Shown one piece after another: positions 1-12,490 of a stretch of DNA of 64,000 nt (position 1 is its first letter; every line of letters starts with the position of its first letter). The notes under the pieces were generated by a model. That model searched no databases. It saw only the letters and a program-made list of their open reading frames with translations, and was not told where the DNA came from. The position numbers were made by a program, and so were the translations under genes. The DNA comes from Prochilodus magdalenae. Lineage: Eukaryota > Chordata > Actinopteri > Characiformes > Prochilodontidae. Where the stretch lies: positions 500,001 through 564,000 of the forward strand of contig JAMWET010004998.1 in the NCBI GenBank assembly GCA_024036415.1, in the 5' to 3' direction.

Positions 1-1044
1 AAATCTTTGTTGGTCCAGAATCCCCTAGTGGCCAAGGACCCTGGCAGCATATCTATTTTGAGTGATTGGTAATTCATTTTTGCTGTAGCAGATATTTTCT
101 CAGTGCTATAGTGCCGCCGGGAAGCTGCGCCTGATTGTGATTATGTAATCACAGAAAGGAGATGTACCACTGCAAAAGCATACAGTGTAGCCTGGAAGGA
201 CAAAATCATATATCAACTAAGAATGAGTTTACTGTACCATGTTCCATAGCAAAAAGACTTTAAGTAAATGTTTACACCTTAAAGCACATATATAAAAGCT
301 AACACCATCAATAACTCCTCCTCATCATGATTATCCTCTAAGAAACATCAATTATGTATCTTCTTTTACTCAGCTATAAATCCAGCTCACCATTAAGGAA
401 GCCGGAATTGAGATATAATATAAATACACTTACTAGCCACTTTTGGTCTAGCAGTCTAGCAGTCTCACTAGCATGTTAAAACCCCAATAACACCACTGTG
501 TCACATACCCTCATACTACCACACACACTACACACTAAGAGGTGGGGAGGAAAGAGTACTGAAAATCACTAAGTGCTGTTAGTGTAGCGTTAAATTATTG
601 AACCTACAGAGTATGCATTGCATTCACAGCCTTTAAGTCGTCTGAAAAACAGCCATTATGAGCCATTATGCTCATATTCAGTGTTCATAATGTTGTTTTG
701 GGGGTCTACAGGAATCGATTTAGGTGCTTTAGTGTACACACAACACATTATTTTTCTGTGTATCTGTATTTACACTCTGTTAGAAGAACACTGGTTGATT
801 TCCTGTATCTTTATCTCCAGATGAGCTCAGTGGATTCTGACAGATCAGCTAACACACTCTGTTCTGATTAGTCAACTGCCCCACATCACTGTGACTATTC
901 TTACTATGGCGCCAGTGTCAGTTTGAGCTGGAGTCCAATCCTGAGAGTCTGGTAGAATTGGATAGGCAAAGAACAGCCACCAAAAAGGTTTTGATTATCT
1001 GACTATGTAAAGTGAGACAGAGGAGTACATGCACTGTAATGAGT
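1..1044. other. Non-coding stretch, nothing recognised
   Basis: No frame here reads as a protein and no known repeat was recognised. A short imperfect tandem with the motif gtctagcagtctagcagtct lies near 447-470. The remainder is AT-rich unique-looking sequence. Confidence 0.5.
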
Positions 1045-1790
1045 GTCTACAGTACTGTGCAAAAGTCAGTTGTTTTGATTTATTTATTATGTCTTTAGCT
1101 TTACTGTGAAAAAGACACAGAAAATATGAATGTAGTTCAGTCTTAAACAGTTCAGTCTTAAGAGTTGGTTTAGCATTTTCTGCTAAGTAATGCCAAAATC
1201 ATTTCATGGTATTGAGCTCTGGACACTGAGGTGGTCAGTCCACCAGGAGTTTCCTTTTTTGGTGTGTGTATATTATTTCTCAGAAAGGGCTTCTTGACAT
1301 CTTTCTGACCCATAGCACTGAGTTGTCTTTCCACTGTGAAAGGATGGACAAAACACTTGTGGGTTTCTTTCCAGATCTGAACTAAGAGTGGAGATTGATT
1401 TTCAAAGATGAAAGATTTAAGTACTGTTTATCTGATAGGGCCTGTTTTGATAGTGTACCACATCTTATATAGTGGTAAGGAGTCACATTTTCTTTGTAGA
1501 TTTTACCACTGGCAAACGTGGCCACCTGACTTCTGAATGGATTTTTCTACACCAGTGCCTGACTGCAGATGACTTGATTTCCCAGTAGCACTGTTGTGTT
1601 AAGATCATTGGAGGTGTTAGAAAGAGTGCTTAAAGCAAAACTCACTCACCCATCTTACAGTGATCTTTGTGCTTGAATGATTTCAGGAAACTCACAGCAG
1701 GTCTGTAATCCTGCCTTGTGGTGCGGAACTCCTATGTGCTGTAAGTTTCACCACCACGCTGCAAGCATCTGAACTGCAGTGCCAGTCCCT
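1045..1790 (-). mobile_element. Decayed Tc1-like transposon, family 1
   Basis: The plus strand opens with ctacagtactgtgcaaaagt at about 1048-1067, a start I associate with one fish Tc1-like terminal repeat. Read on the minus strand, the body resembles the transposase gene of that family. The segment around 1190-1330 matches the region with a 'ggactgaccacctcagtgtc' signature that follows the catalytic core, and 1500-1620 matches the N-terminal region ahead of it. The intervening catalytic part is largely missing and many stops are present. The limits are approximate and no intact terminal repeat pair was found. Assignment to Tc1/mariner is from memory of consensus sequences. Confidence 0.55.
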
Positions 1791-1800
1791 TGTGTAATAC

Positions 1801-2269
1801 AGTAATAAATAGGTTTAAATGCCCGCTGCTGTGGAGCTCCTTGGAGGCCGAACCCCATCAGAGACTGGGCAGCACCTGCAGAGACACATGCTTGCCTCCC
1901 GTCCCACTGAGACACACTCTCAAATGCAGCTTTATAGGAAATCAATGAAGCCAGCACAGCTCAGCAGGGAACAGGGAAAGAGCTTTCTGTCTGTCTTTTT
2001 TGTTTGTCTATCTGCCTGTAACAAAAGCTTGTAACAGTGCCGACACACATATAGTGGAATTAGTTAAGGGTGGAGCATGAAAGCATGAGAACACCCATAA
2101 GAACCGCAAATGCTTTTAGTGTCAACAGTGCTTTACATTGTAAAATGTATCACTGACCTTTATGGTAGTCTGTATAGAAATTGCGAGTACATTACCATAG
2201 ACTACTATTAATTAATGTATCAGAAATATTTTTAATACTTTCGAATCACATTATTATGATGCAGCGGGT
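1801..2269. other. Non-coding stretch between transposon relics
   Basis: Only short open frames occur, with no recognisable product. It separates two Tc1-like relics of opposite orientation. No terminal repeats or target-site duplications were recognised inside it. Confidence 0.4.
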
Positions 2270-2660
2270 AGCTCATGACAGAAGTCAAATTCTCATGGCA
2301 TTCTCTGGGCCCTCTCATCCATATGAAAGGGACTCTCACATGATTTGGTTATGAATCCATCCTTGCAGATCATGTACACCCATACATGCAGATTGTCCTC
2401 CCTGGGGAGACGGAATATATCAGCAAGACAATGTGACATGTCACACAACTAGAAATGCCCAACACTAATTGGAAGAGTATGACCAAAACCTCCAAGTACT
2501 ATTTTCCCCAGACTTTAACCCGATTGAGCTTCTGTGAGATCACCTCGATCGTTATGTTCACTCTATGGATCCTCCCCCATGCACCCTCCAACAAATGTGG
2601 GAGGTATTGCAGTCATCACAGCTCCAGATATCTTTGACAGTCTACCACACTGCAGTTAAT
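2270..2660 (+). pseudogene. Tc1-like transposase C-terminal relic, family 2
   Basis: Translation in shifting frames gives the typical end of a Tc1-like DDE transposase. A 'DHVHPYMQ' stretch near 2370 is followed by a remnant of the QDNAxxH motif (agcaagacaatgtgacatgt, 2423-2442). Next comes a motif corresponding to the SPDxNPIE block around 2508-2535, and then 'DHLDR'-like residues. Stops and frameshifts break it throughout, and only the C-terminal third is represented. It lies between two other Tc1-family relics, so this part of the window has been a repeated landing site for such elements. Confidence 0.65.
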
Positions 2661-2699
2661 AACAATGTGACATGACTATCAATAATTAGAATAAACTGT

Positions 2700-3410
2700 G
2701 ACCAGGCAAGAATTCAGAATGTCAGAAAAGAAAGAAACCACTGGTTTATTAACAACCAGACATCAAACTGCCCGACCAGGGAAGATAGCACCAGTTGATG
2801 ACAGAGCTTTGTAAGAGCTGTGTGGAAAAGAACACAAACAACAGTTAGTGATATTACTAACAACGTCCACAAGGCAGGGTGAAGGTAACACCATTCAAAG
2901 GGGACTCTAAGAGGAAAAATAGAGATGGGATAAGGCAAACAATATGAAACTTTTTTTCAGTTTTATGGAGACTGTTGAGGCCAAGATTAACATGGGAATG
3001 CCAAAACGGAGGAGAAAGAAAGGTTCTGCTCATATTTCAATACATACAAACTCATTGGTTAAGGACGTAGATGTACTGTCATTGCTGGTAACAGCAGAAT
3101 GATTTCAGAAGTCTGCTGAAACATTCTCTCTGCCAAATAACACAAGAAGGCATCCAACCTAATTAGGAACTTTATTATTCAGCAAGACAACAACCAAAAA
3201 TACACTGCCAGTACAATAAAGGACTTTATCAGTTGAAAAAGTAGAATGTTTTAGACTAGCCCAGTCAGTCTCAACACAACTTAAACATACATTTCAGCTC
3301 CTGAAGAAAAAGAAAAGACTAAAGGGAGAAGCCCTACAAAAAAAACACTGAAAGAAGCCGCAGTATAAGTCTGGAAAGTAGTTAATAATTAAAAGTTAAA
3401 ATTATTTGAC
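2700..3410 (+). pseudogene. Tc1-like transposase relic, family 3
   Basis: A third and different Tc1-like transposase is readable across several frames. Around 2995-3060 the sequence fits the segment preceding the second catalytic aspartate. At about 3175-3215 a 'FSKTTTKNTL' frame and a neighbouring 'QQDNNQKYTA' frame mark the QDNDPKHTA block. The region 3290-3370 matches the downstream 'LKRKxKGRSPTxKxxLKEAAxxxW' block. Several stops and frameshifts show it is dead. The left and right terminal repeats were not found. The LINE that begins on its right side (3446) is a separate insertion. Confidence 0.65.
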
Positions 3411-4289
3411 ACCAAAGGTGTCATGCTATAAGTTGTTTAACACATGTCAAGTCAAGTCAACATTTATTTATATAGCGCCTTTTACAACAGTTGTGTCACA
3501 AAGCAGCTTTAGAAAGAATCTGGTATCCGAGCCCCCAGTGAGCAAGCCAAGGGCGACAAGGAAAAAGAGTTAAAACGGAAGACACCTCGGAGGAACCAAG
3601 ACTCAAAAAGGGAACCCATCCTCTTTGTGGCAACACCAGATAACAAGACAAGCCAAAGATGGGGTTCAGTGTTTGTAAGGTAGAGGAATAAATGTCTTAT
3701 TAGTCCGTAATTAAGTAACTGGGTCATTGGATGGGTCAGCAGGACGCAGGCCAAGCTTCCACAGTGCAGGACAGCCAGGAGCCCTGTGGTAAGTAAAGGC
3801 AAGCAGTGGCACCCAGTCAAAGCAGATGTAGCATCAATATCAGACCACACAGGATGGGCAGCAGTTCAGCTCAGGCAAAGACAACATACCGATTGTCAGC
3901 TCTGACAGAAGATCTGAACACACTATATGGCGTTAACAGTGCATCAGTGACTCCGGCTGGCCTGGCTATTACAGCATAACTAAATGGAAGCGCTCAGAAG
4001 GTAACAAAGACATGAGGGCTCCCTAAGAAGTCAGAGGCTAAGACTGAGGCTGTATTTAAATCCCGAACACTGACTGGTAAATTAATTCAAAGTTGGGGGA
4101 CCTTGTATTAAAAGGCTCTGCCCCCTGATGTAACTTTATTAAAGTACAGAGTACAGAGGACAGAGGAGCGAGGCTGTTTAGAGCTTTATATGTCAGAAAA
4201 AATAATTTTATACCCCATTAATCCAGCCTTAAAGTAATAAAGGCTCTAAAAAATCTTTTCTGCATCCTGTAGGGAAGTGTATCATCTGG

Positions 4290-5040
4290 TTTAGCTGAGA
4301 TATACAGTTATGTGTCATCGGCATAGCATTGGAAATTTGTTATGTTTTCTGATTATGCTACCGAGTGGTAGCATATATAAGGCAAACTTTTTGTGTGAGT
4401 GGATGATTCACATAAGTAAGATCTGAACCCTGAAAGAGCTTTTGCTGTTACTCCTACAAGGTTTTCCAGCCTATCTAGTAGGATGGAGTGGTCTATTGTT
4501 TAAAATGCTGCACTAAGATCAAGCAGAACCAGTAAGGATAAGTTTCCTCTCCTGTCAGAGAATACTAAAAAGATAATTTACAATTTTCACTAGTGCTGTC
4601 TTAGTCCTATGACAAGGCCTAAATCCAGACCAAAATTTTTCATATATGTTATTTCTGTGCAGTTAGGAATCTAAACTGTTGTGCTATAGCTTTCTTTAAA
4701 ATCTTTGATATAAATGGAATATTAAATAGATCTGTAGTTTGCTACCTCATAAGAATCAAGATTAGATTTTTTAATTAAAGGTTTAATTCTTAATTGGTTA
4801 TTTCTGGCAAAACGTTTTTGAACTGGTCGGAACTGGATCTAGTATGCATGTAGATGATTCTGAGGATGAAATTATTTTGAAATAGCTCTGTTAGTTGGAG
4901 TAGAGTAAAAGATTCCAGCCTCTCTGTAGTAGTTATTCTGTTCTCTAGATCTGCATTAGCTTCACGGGGCAGTACACTTGTAGCTGTTAACTGTGCATTT
5001 TGTATTTTTAGCCTGATCATTTAAATTTTATTATTGAAGA
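4290..5040 (-). pseudogene. Reverse transcriptase remnant within the LINE
   Basis: The minus strand carries recognisable reverse transcriptase blocks in broken frames. They run from the fingers/palm region (residues resembling 'LPEITNQLRIKPLIKK' near 4770-4800) through 'IDHSILLDRLENL' to the active-site YADD at 4314-4325. The family normally has this enzyme copy its own RNA at a nicked chromosomal target. Stops, including one immediately after CYADDT, and small deletions preclude function. Confidence 0.8.
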
Positions 5041-5539
5041 CATTCATAAAAACAAGCTTCTAACAGTATCTGAGGTTCAGTAACAGATTTACTCCTGGTT
5101 AATTTAGAGATTTAGTGCTAAATAATAATCTTGAGACAGATAAGCTCAACCTGCTACAGTTAAAGCTCTTCTAAAGTCTACAAGGCTATCCTTCCAGGCA
5201 GACTGGAATACTTAAAGATTGGTCAGGCGCCATTTACGCTCTAGTTGTCTGACAGTCTGTTTTAGAGCTCTAGTGTGATCATTATACCATGGAGCAAGTT
5301 TATTCTGCCTAATTCTTTTACGTGGTAATAGTACCACCTTATTTAAAGTAGAGTGAAAAGTGTCCTCCAAGCTTTGGTCAGAGTATCTAGATCAGTGGGT
5401 TCAGGCAGACAGGTAATAGAAGTTGGCAGATCTGGGAGATTCACGAAGTCACGAAGTGTAGAGGATGCCATAACATGCTTAACACAATACTGTGTGGATA
5501 AACCTATAGTACGACTAAAGCTGAAATTATTTGAGATAA

Positions 5540-5840
5540 GCTAGTGATCTGAGACTGCTGTGGTGTGAAGAATAGTTAGATTATCTATGTTTACTCCAAG
5601 GGTGTGGCTACAGTAATGAGTCAGTCCCATTATATTCTGAGTGATACTAAATGTGTCTAAGATGGATAAAAATGCTTTACTTAGTGGGTCCTGTAGCTTG
5701 TCTATGTGGATATTAAAATCTCCAATAATTATTACCTTATTTGAAATTGTAATTATACTTGATAAAAAGTCAGCAAATTTCTGTAAGAACTCAGGATAGG
5801 GCCCTGGTGGCCTGTGGATTGAAATGAATGAAAATTAGTG
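5540..5840 (-). pseudogene. AP-endonuclease remnant within the LINE
   Basis: The minus-strand translation shows a hallmark of the exonuclease/endonuclease/phosphatase fold in LINEs: a 'GDFNIH' motif followed by 'SITQNIMGLTHYCSHTLG' and an 'SDH' motif near 5540-5550. In this family the domain nicks target DNA to prime reverse transcription. The frame is interrupted, so the domain is non-functional here. Confidence 0.75.
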
Positions 5841-6440
5841 GAGTTTTTTTTTTTGCGTTTTGATCAATTACATTAAGAAACAGAATTTTTAAAAGAAGAG
5901 AATGTGCAGCTGGTGTTCTGGGTTATTCCTAAGGTGGTCAGATGGTTGTTACAACTCCACCCCGGCTGTTTAGACAAGGACTGTGTACGTAACTGTAGCC
6001 TTATCAGTTTTCAACAATTTAGTTCGACTCTGGGAACAGACACAATTTTGATTCTGTGGATCCTATGTGGGGTCTCTATGCAACTAGCAGGCGGTCTGTT
6101 TAGCCCGTTTGTCTGCCGCATGGTCTTGGCCCTGGTTTGTCAGCGATTAGCTCTCCTACTTTGACTAAGACTATATTACAGGAAATGAGAGCAGCACCTT
6201 CCCGCATGTTTTCTGAGTACCACTTGGACAGCCAGCAGTTCAGTGACCATAACCTGCTGTAGACTTCAGCACCATGCCGAACTGGAAGGGGCCCAGGGCA
6301 TGTTACAGCATCTGACATCGCCTGGGCTAATTGACACACCTCTTTAAACATAGCCTTAGTTACAAACCTATAGAAAAACCTGTTTGATACATGAACTGGG
6401 TGGAATGGTGCCCAAGTGGGGCACCTTTAATCTAGATAAA

Positions 6441-8599
6441 CAGAAAAAAACAGAAAACTTAAAAATGTGTATCTATTGCCTCATAACCATCTTTTGATAT
6501 CAAACACCTCTCTAGTTCTACAGTAGGGAATTCTGTTATAGTTATAGTGACATACAGCAGGGATAAACCAGAGTTTTTATCAAACAGGATTCTAAACTGA
6601 TACAGCATCATGAGACATACCATCAAGTATGTGAGTGGAAAGTAGAGAAATACTTTGAATGTGCATTCTACACAGTCTTTGGGTTGGGATTGAGGCCTTG
6701 GCTATCATTTACTGGCATCAGTTCACTATCGCCAGAATCACATGAAAAGACCCAGGGCAGCTTTGAGATTTAAAAGTTTGCCCGTTTCCCTTTTGTTGTC
6801 CGACAGGAAAGGTTCTGATTGGGTACAGAGCCGGATCAATAAAGAGTTGGTGCTGAAAGCCTACTTAGGACATGGTAAATGGAAGTCAGGTGACCCCCAA
6901 TTCACAACTCAGAAAGAAACCTGTGGTTACTTGTTCTTTTTTTAAATTGACAATCAAGACTTTAAACAAACTTTCATCCTCCCACAGAGCTCGGCTTCAA
7001 CTGCAGCCTTTTAAAATAGAAATAAAGGAACTGCAAGCATGATGTCACATATCTCGCTTTAGCAAAGCTTTGCAAATGCAAACATGAACTCCAACGTTCT
7101 GGATTCATTCACTAAAGAGCAACATGAATATTGTGTGTTTATATTCTAGCTCTTGGATTTCACACTTGAAAGGAGAACTTTAACTTCTTTTGCTGTTCTA
7201 ATGTCACAGCCCACTCAAAGCACTACTCTTTGTTCTCCACTGAATCATCACAGATCCAGACTAATAATTATGGTAATGTTATTATAAAAAGTGGAAACTG
7301 ATTATATTTAATGACCCTCTGGTGCAGCGCTTATCTGTAGAAGAAACAGAAGGACAGAGATGGGAGTGGGGGTACGTCAAAAGGTTGGTTTAAAAATTCT
7401 TTATTTGTTCACAGTGGACCAGCAGTGAAGGTCTGTAGGGTATGTTGATCATTCATGTATTCCGGCTTTGTCTACATTTTTTTGCAGTGTTGTGCTATTG
7501 TGCTGGTCTTTTGGCAGTGTAGGTTCTGCAGCCAACAGTGCAGAATTAAGTAAAAGCTAGCCATCCATAAACATGTCTCATTAACATTCAACCTCGATCC
7601 TGTAATTTGTTTGGACAAATAGAAACTTCCCTCCAGATGGGAGTGCATGAATATCTGCCTGAAGAAAAACACATGCACAATACATAAACCACAAACTGAT
7701 TCCACCAAGACTGAGATCGGCATTACGGGATGCCTTCAACGTACCCGTCGGCACACGAAGAAGATACATTTCTTGACTGAGGATAAAAATGTACTATATA
7801 TATATAATACGACTGGATGGTGAACACTTTTGACATGCTACAGAAAGGCCTTTTGTCATAACCATGCTCTCTCTGTGGAGACATATTTGTCTCTCTGTCT
7901 TTCTCTTTCATCCCCTCTCTCTGTCTCTCTCTCTTTTTCTCTCTCTTGTGTCCAGTGCAGAGGAATTTTTAATTTGACGTTCTGGTGGGTGCAGACAATC
8001 CACATATCTTCAGCTAAAGCAGGGGGATCATTAATGCACGCCTTCAATATAACGATTTGCTCACTGCCACTCAAGCAGACCGGTTTTGTGGCAAACCAAT
8101 AGAAATGACCCTTGCAGTGGCATTTACACAAACCCGTTATACTCTGTGCTATGAGGAAGGACTGCTGGATCAATAGCCGGCAATTATTTCTATGGACCAG
8201 TACATCCACATAGCATATCACTTGGGGATAACAGTAGTTATTAATCTGAGTGATTGTTTTTCATGTGAGTATCTACGGAAGAGCAGATACATGCCTTTCA
8301 CCAACCTCGACCCTACACATAGAACTGCATCACACCTATGTTTTACGAGTAGCCATAGATCATAGTATCAGGTTAGGAGGAAACAACAGCCAGTAGATTT
8401 TTCAATTGGCGTGGAATAGTGTCAGTTGGCTAACTTAAACTATGTAATGCAAAACATATTTAACATTTTTTAATTTACTGGTGTCTGATATAGGACTGAT
8501 GGAAAACCATGGTTCATAGGTGTTGCTAGTTATATAACCTTGGATTTTCAAACGAACAAGCTAGTTGAGTAAAGGAATGGTGTTATCGGATGGTCAGCT
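6441..8599. other. Non-coding stretch, one pyrimidine-rich tract
   Basis: No exon or familiar repeat was recognised. All open frames are short and lack protein-like composition. It contains the CT-rich tract annotated separately at 7889-7947. Confidence 0.45.
7889..7947. repeat. (CT)n-rich imperfect microsatellite
   Basis: A pyrimidine run of repeated ctctct interrupted by tttct and gtct blocks. It creates a low-complexity Ser/Leu-rich open frame on the plus strand and a Glu/Arg-rich frame on the minus strand, neither of which is a gene. Confidence 0.9.
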
Positions 8600-8971
8600 T
8601 GCTTCAACTTGGTGAGTAGGTTTGACATTTTGAAAGACGCGAATGATTCATGTTTCACGCTCAACCGCGCATGTGACGTAAGCAAGGAGGGGCCTTATTA
8701 CTGTACCTGACTATTTAAACACGATTAAGTCACGATTGTGGAGGATCGACGTCAAGATGACGTCTTGAAGACCTGGTGTCACTCCACCCTGACGGCAAAA
8801 TCTGCAGAAACTGAGTAAGAATATTGAAACTTCAAAGGATGAATTATCGCAGGGCACATATTATAGGAACCTCTACAACTCCATGCTGAGACATCTGGCA
8901 TGTTGCATTTACCAGCAGCATTGCAACCCAACACTTCCTTCTGGGTGCAGCTTTTCTTTTGATGATGAGTG
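8600..8971 (+). mobile_element. Internally deleted Tc1-like element, family 4, copy A
   Basis: The left part (about 8618-8740) has the family signature 'gtaggtttgacatt', then 'gtgacgtaagcaaggagggg' at about 8672-8691. The right part (about 8850-8971) carries 'catgctgagacatctggcat' and ends in the right terminal repeat 'tctgggtgcag' plus 'gatgatgagtg', followed by TA at 8972-8973. The transposase core is missing, so this is a non-autonomous relic of about 370 bp. Other members occur at 16.57, 26.93, 28.39, 53.27 and 57.96 kb. Confidence 0.75.
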
Positions 8972-9299
8972 TACTTGCTAGCAATTGCAATCATCTTTAA
9001 ATATTATGTATTTTTTGTCATTTTTGTTGTTTGTGCTGTGCATAGTTTTTTTATTTATGCCATTTTTATGTAAGCATGTTTTGGTGGTCACTCAATTTGC
9101 ATCTTGCCCCTTTCCAAAGGGCGTCACTCAATTCTTTGCCCCTCATCTCAATGGAACTAATAAGGTTATGAAACTTTAATACAATGTGGGGGATTTCCTC
9201 TGGTAGAAAATGGTGAGGCCAGGAACAAGAAGAAAAGAAAATCAAGCCTTCCTGTAGATAAATATGACTTTAAAGATATGAATTGTCTTATATTTACCT

Positions 9300-9480
9300 T
9301 CATTTTCAAGCCATGATAGGGGAATGAATTGCCTTTGATGCTGCCTGCATAATTTCTTAGCTTTATTTAATTATGCAGCTTTGGGTTTCTCCAATAATGG
9401 GGAAATAGCACAGCGAGGAAGGAGGCAGAGAATGAACTTCTTATTCCTCTAATCTCCATGTGACGGACAATGAAATTTTA
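9300..9480. promoter_or_regulatory. Possible conserved non-coding element
   Basis: A repeat-free block with homeodomain-type sites (tttaattatgcag near 9366-9378) and a dense, low-repeat texture. This is inferred from motif content only. Alignment to other fish genomes would decide it. Confidence 0.2.
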
Positions 9481-12349
9481 TTAGACAAAACATCAGACAT
9501 AATCTAAGTTTTCTCTAACTGCTGCTGTAGTCTCGCATACAAGCACTGCACTTAGTGGCAAGTCTGGACTCACTTTGACCACATTATTGCATCATTTAAA
9601 AGCCCAGCACACAAATTTGGCTTTGCACACATTTTAAGCACAGAGAATCTGGACCACTAATAGACCACAAATTGAACTCCTTAAAGGGAATATAATGCTA
9701 TAATGTTTATTTTTAATGTTCATGACTTCGGGCCTACTAAAATAGATTACATTGCTTACATTTTTCCTAAATACAATATTTTTCTCATGCTGCTGCCCCA
9801 ACAAGCCCAATGTAATTTGACTGGTCAACTTGCCACTCTGTTGTGATGGGTCAATTGCCAGTGCTGCATACTGCTGCATGTTCCGCTCACACACTTTCAT
9901 GGCTATTCTTCAAGTGGCATCAGTTTAATCGTATCTTGAAAGTCCAGTAGAACAAGTTGGCAGATCTGATCCACCTTCGCAAGCTAGATTGAAGCAGGAC
10001 ATTTCAGAGTAGTACGTTTTCACTGTTTTAACTCTCTGAGTGAGTGCCAGGCTTGCAGGTGATTTGCAGCCAATAATGATTGTGTTACGGGATGATGCCA
10101 AGAGGTTGCAAATCACACTAAGGAATAAGACAAAACAGGAAGTTTTGCTAAGTTACACATTGCAAAATGTCAAAATGTCTTAAGCAAAAGCAATGAATAG
10201 GAAGGGTTTGTGACCACTGCAAAACAAATAAGATACATAAGATGCAGGTATAATTTAGATGGCAATTTGAATTATAGGAATAGGTTCTTAGAAATCACAC
10301 TTATTCTGATGTAAGGTGTTTTTTAGAAGAACTCCTGACCAGATATTATAATTTTCAAAGGTTATATTTGCTGAACATCCTTATCTTTTATGTTGATGCC
10401 TCTTTATGCATATCAACTTGAGTTCATAATTGGGACCTCACTCAAAACCCTGAAAATGCACTTGATTCCTCAACAGCCTGCTCTATTTCCTGAGCCTGCC
10501 TCTGTGTTTCCTGCAGTGCACACAAACTAGTTCATTAATGGTGGTATGTTCATGGATTTTTATGACTAAAATTCAGATGACAGACCCCAGAGATCATGAG
10601 ATCTTTAACTAACACTAGCTGACTTCATTTTTTTTACAGTGGAAAGGCTGGTGGTGTTTGGTCAGAAGGTTTTCATTTTAAAACAACATGGCTACTGGTA
10701 TGTTAGATTACTATATATAACTTATAATTGGGGATGGTGGGTGAATAAGCACCCAGTGGTCGTCCCCTTTTAGAAGGATTATATCTACAAATACAAAATG
10801 TGTTGGCAATGAGTTGGAAATTGAGAAAGTCATCTGTAAACAAAATTTTGGCCAATGCTTGAAGTACAGTTTGTAGACTAACAGCCCTGATAACGTACTG
10901 ATCAGCTCTAGTTCTTGCACATTGTGATGCCTTTACATTACATTCCTTTTCAGCTAGTCAAATAATGGCATATATGAGGTATTATGTAATATGACTTTAC
11001 TCCAAGGATAATGAGATCAAGTTTGTTGAAATATTTGGGATTCTGTCACTTACACATACTGGTAAGGACAACTCAATACCATTCCTGTACAACTACGACC
11101 ATAATAAAATTTAATATATCAAATGTTGTGAAATTGATGTACATATTTGAATATGGCTCCACATGCACACAGCAGTCTTGCTTGGCAGACAGCCTACACA
11201 TTTCCTCAGGGCTTTTCTCACATATGAGCTCATTTCATTCTCCATCTCTAATGGACATATGAGTCTTTCATCATAACATCACAAGTAGAACTTATTTCAA
11301 AACTAGAAGTTTGATTTGTTAACTCATGTGACTCTGAATATCGATAAAGGTCTCTGGAATTCTTTAGCCAATGTCAAGTTCTTATGAGAAACTCCAGGTT
11401 TTTGCAGATGTCTCTGAGGGGTTGACAAATGGTATTTTTGATTCTGCTATTATGCCCTGTGGTAAAGAACAATTTCCAAACCTCCTATCGTACCTGTTTC
11501 CAAAATGGCAACTTTACAGGAGAGGGCAAGAACCTAATTTAATGTTAATGTAAGGCAATGCAACCAGACAATTTCCGGTCAATTCTGAGCAATTTCTGTT
11601 GGTCAGTTTATCATGAAACTTTCACACAACTGCTGCTATGTTCAAATGATGCATAAAAGTAAAAATTAACAAAATGGAGATACATATTTTTCTTTAAACA
11701 GCAACTACATGCTTTCTCCTATATAAATTCCTCCAGACTACATCATGGAACTGTCTGAATTGTGGGGTTGTTTAGCAGTGTGACTTACTATACTATATTC
11801 AAGCTACATCCAGATTAAACTAACATGCCTAAATCAGCCTAGAGATAGAGAGATGATAGATCTGGAGTTCCTGAAGCTAAACCTGGGGTTAATGTGGGAA
11901 AAGACACAGACTACAAAATGTCAACATGTCTTAACAGGTCAGTTTGGGTCCATACTTTGGCTCCCCACTATCATAAGTACAAAATTCAAATATTAGTTTT
12001 ATTGCAGAGACAGAATAATTTATAGTAGTTATTGAATAATACATTTTAAGATTATTAACTGAATAAAGAGTCTGCAGTCGGTTTGTGAGAAATGACAGTT
12101 TGCCCCACTGATTTAAAAAATAAAGTAACCCCAAGGTGTTTAGATGCTGGTTTTGGAACATTTAAATATCTTTGAAAGCCTATGGGGATCTATCACAATT
12201 CTGTGCTTTGCTGACAGATGTGAAATTGGTCCATAGGAGACTACCGGGCTGACAAGTCTTTGAGAAGACTGTGCTAAATATTAGAAAAAAAAATCTCCCC
12301 TGTAATATTTACAACATGTCATGGGAGTAAAAATAACATGCTGCTGTTT

Positions 12350-12490
12350 TAATTTAGGCCTTGTTTTGTCTGAGGAACATCTCCCCTGCTGAGGTTATGC
12401 ATCAGATCTGAATTTATTCCAAGGGAATTTATGCACAGAGTACAGTGCATGCTCTCAAAGATGCATCGCAATCTAAATTCTGAAGTGTGC
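12350..12490. promoter_or_regulatory. Possible conserved non-coding element
   Basis: A repeat-free block with balanced composition (atttaggccttgttttgtct and ggttatgcatcagatctg) between AT-rich flanks. No motif is diagnostic, and the call is by texture only. Confidence 0.18.

Larger units (their letters stand above)
3446..6440 (-). mobile_element. Non-LTR retrotransposon (CR1/L2/Rex-type LINE), decayed, about 3 kb
   Basis: This reads 5' to 3' on the minus strand. The 3' end at 3446-3500 has a (TTGAC)n tail preceded by a conserved 'ggcgctatataaataaa' block that is common at the 3' ends of teleost LINEs. Upstream are remnants of an apurinic endonuclease, with 'RPPGPYPEFLQKFADFL' near 5770-5815 and 'KVIIIGDFNIHID' at 5701-5740. 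Reverse transcriptase remnants follow, with 'IDHSILLDRLENLVG' near 4440-4500 and the catalytic 'CYADDT' at about 4311-4328. The part after the catalytic motif (about 4150-4260) is shortened compared with intact copies, and the long 3' untranslated portion spans about 3500-4080. Many stops and frameshifts make it inactive. The upper boundary is approximate. A short sister 3' end sits at 31381. Confidence 0.85.

Noticed and set aside
8740..8770. Paired gacgtc words suggesting a CRE-like regulatory site
   Set aside because: They fall inside the decayed Tc1 relic and are most simply transposon sequence.
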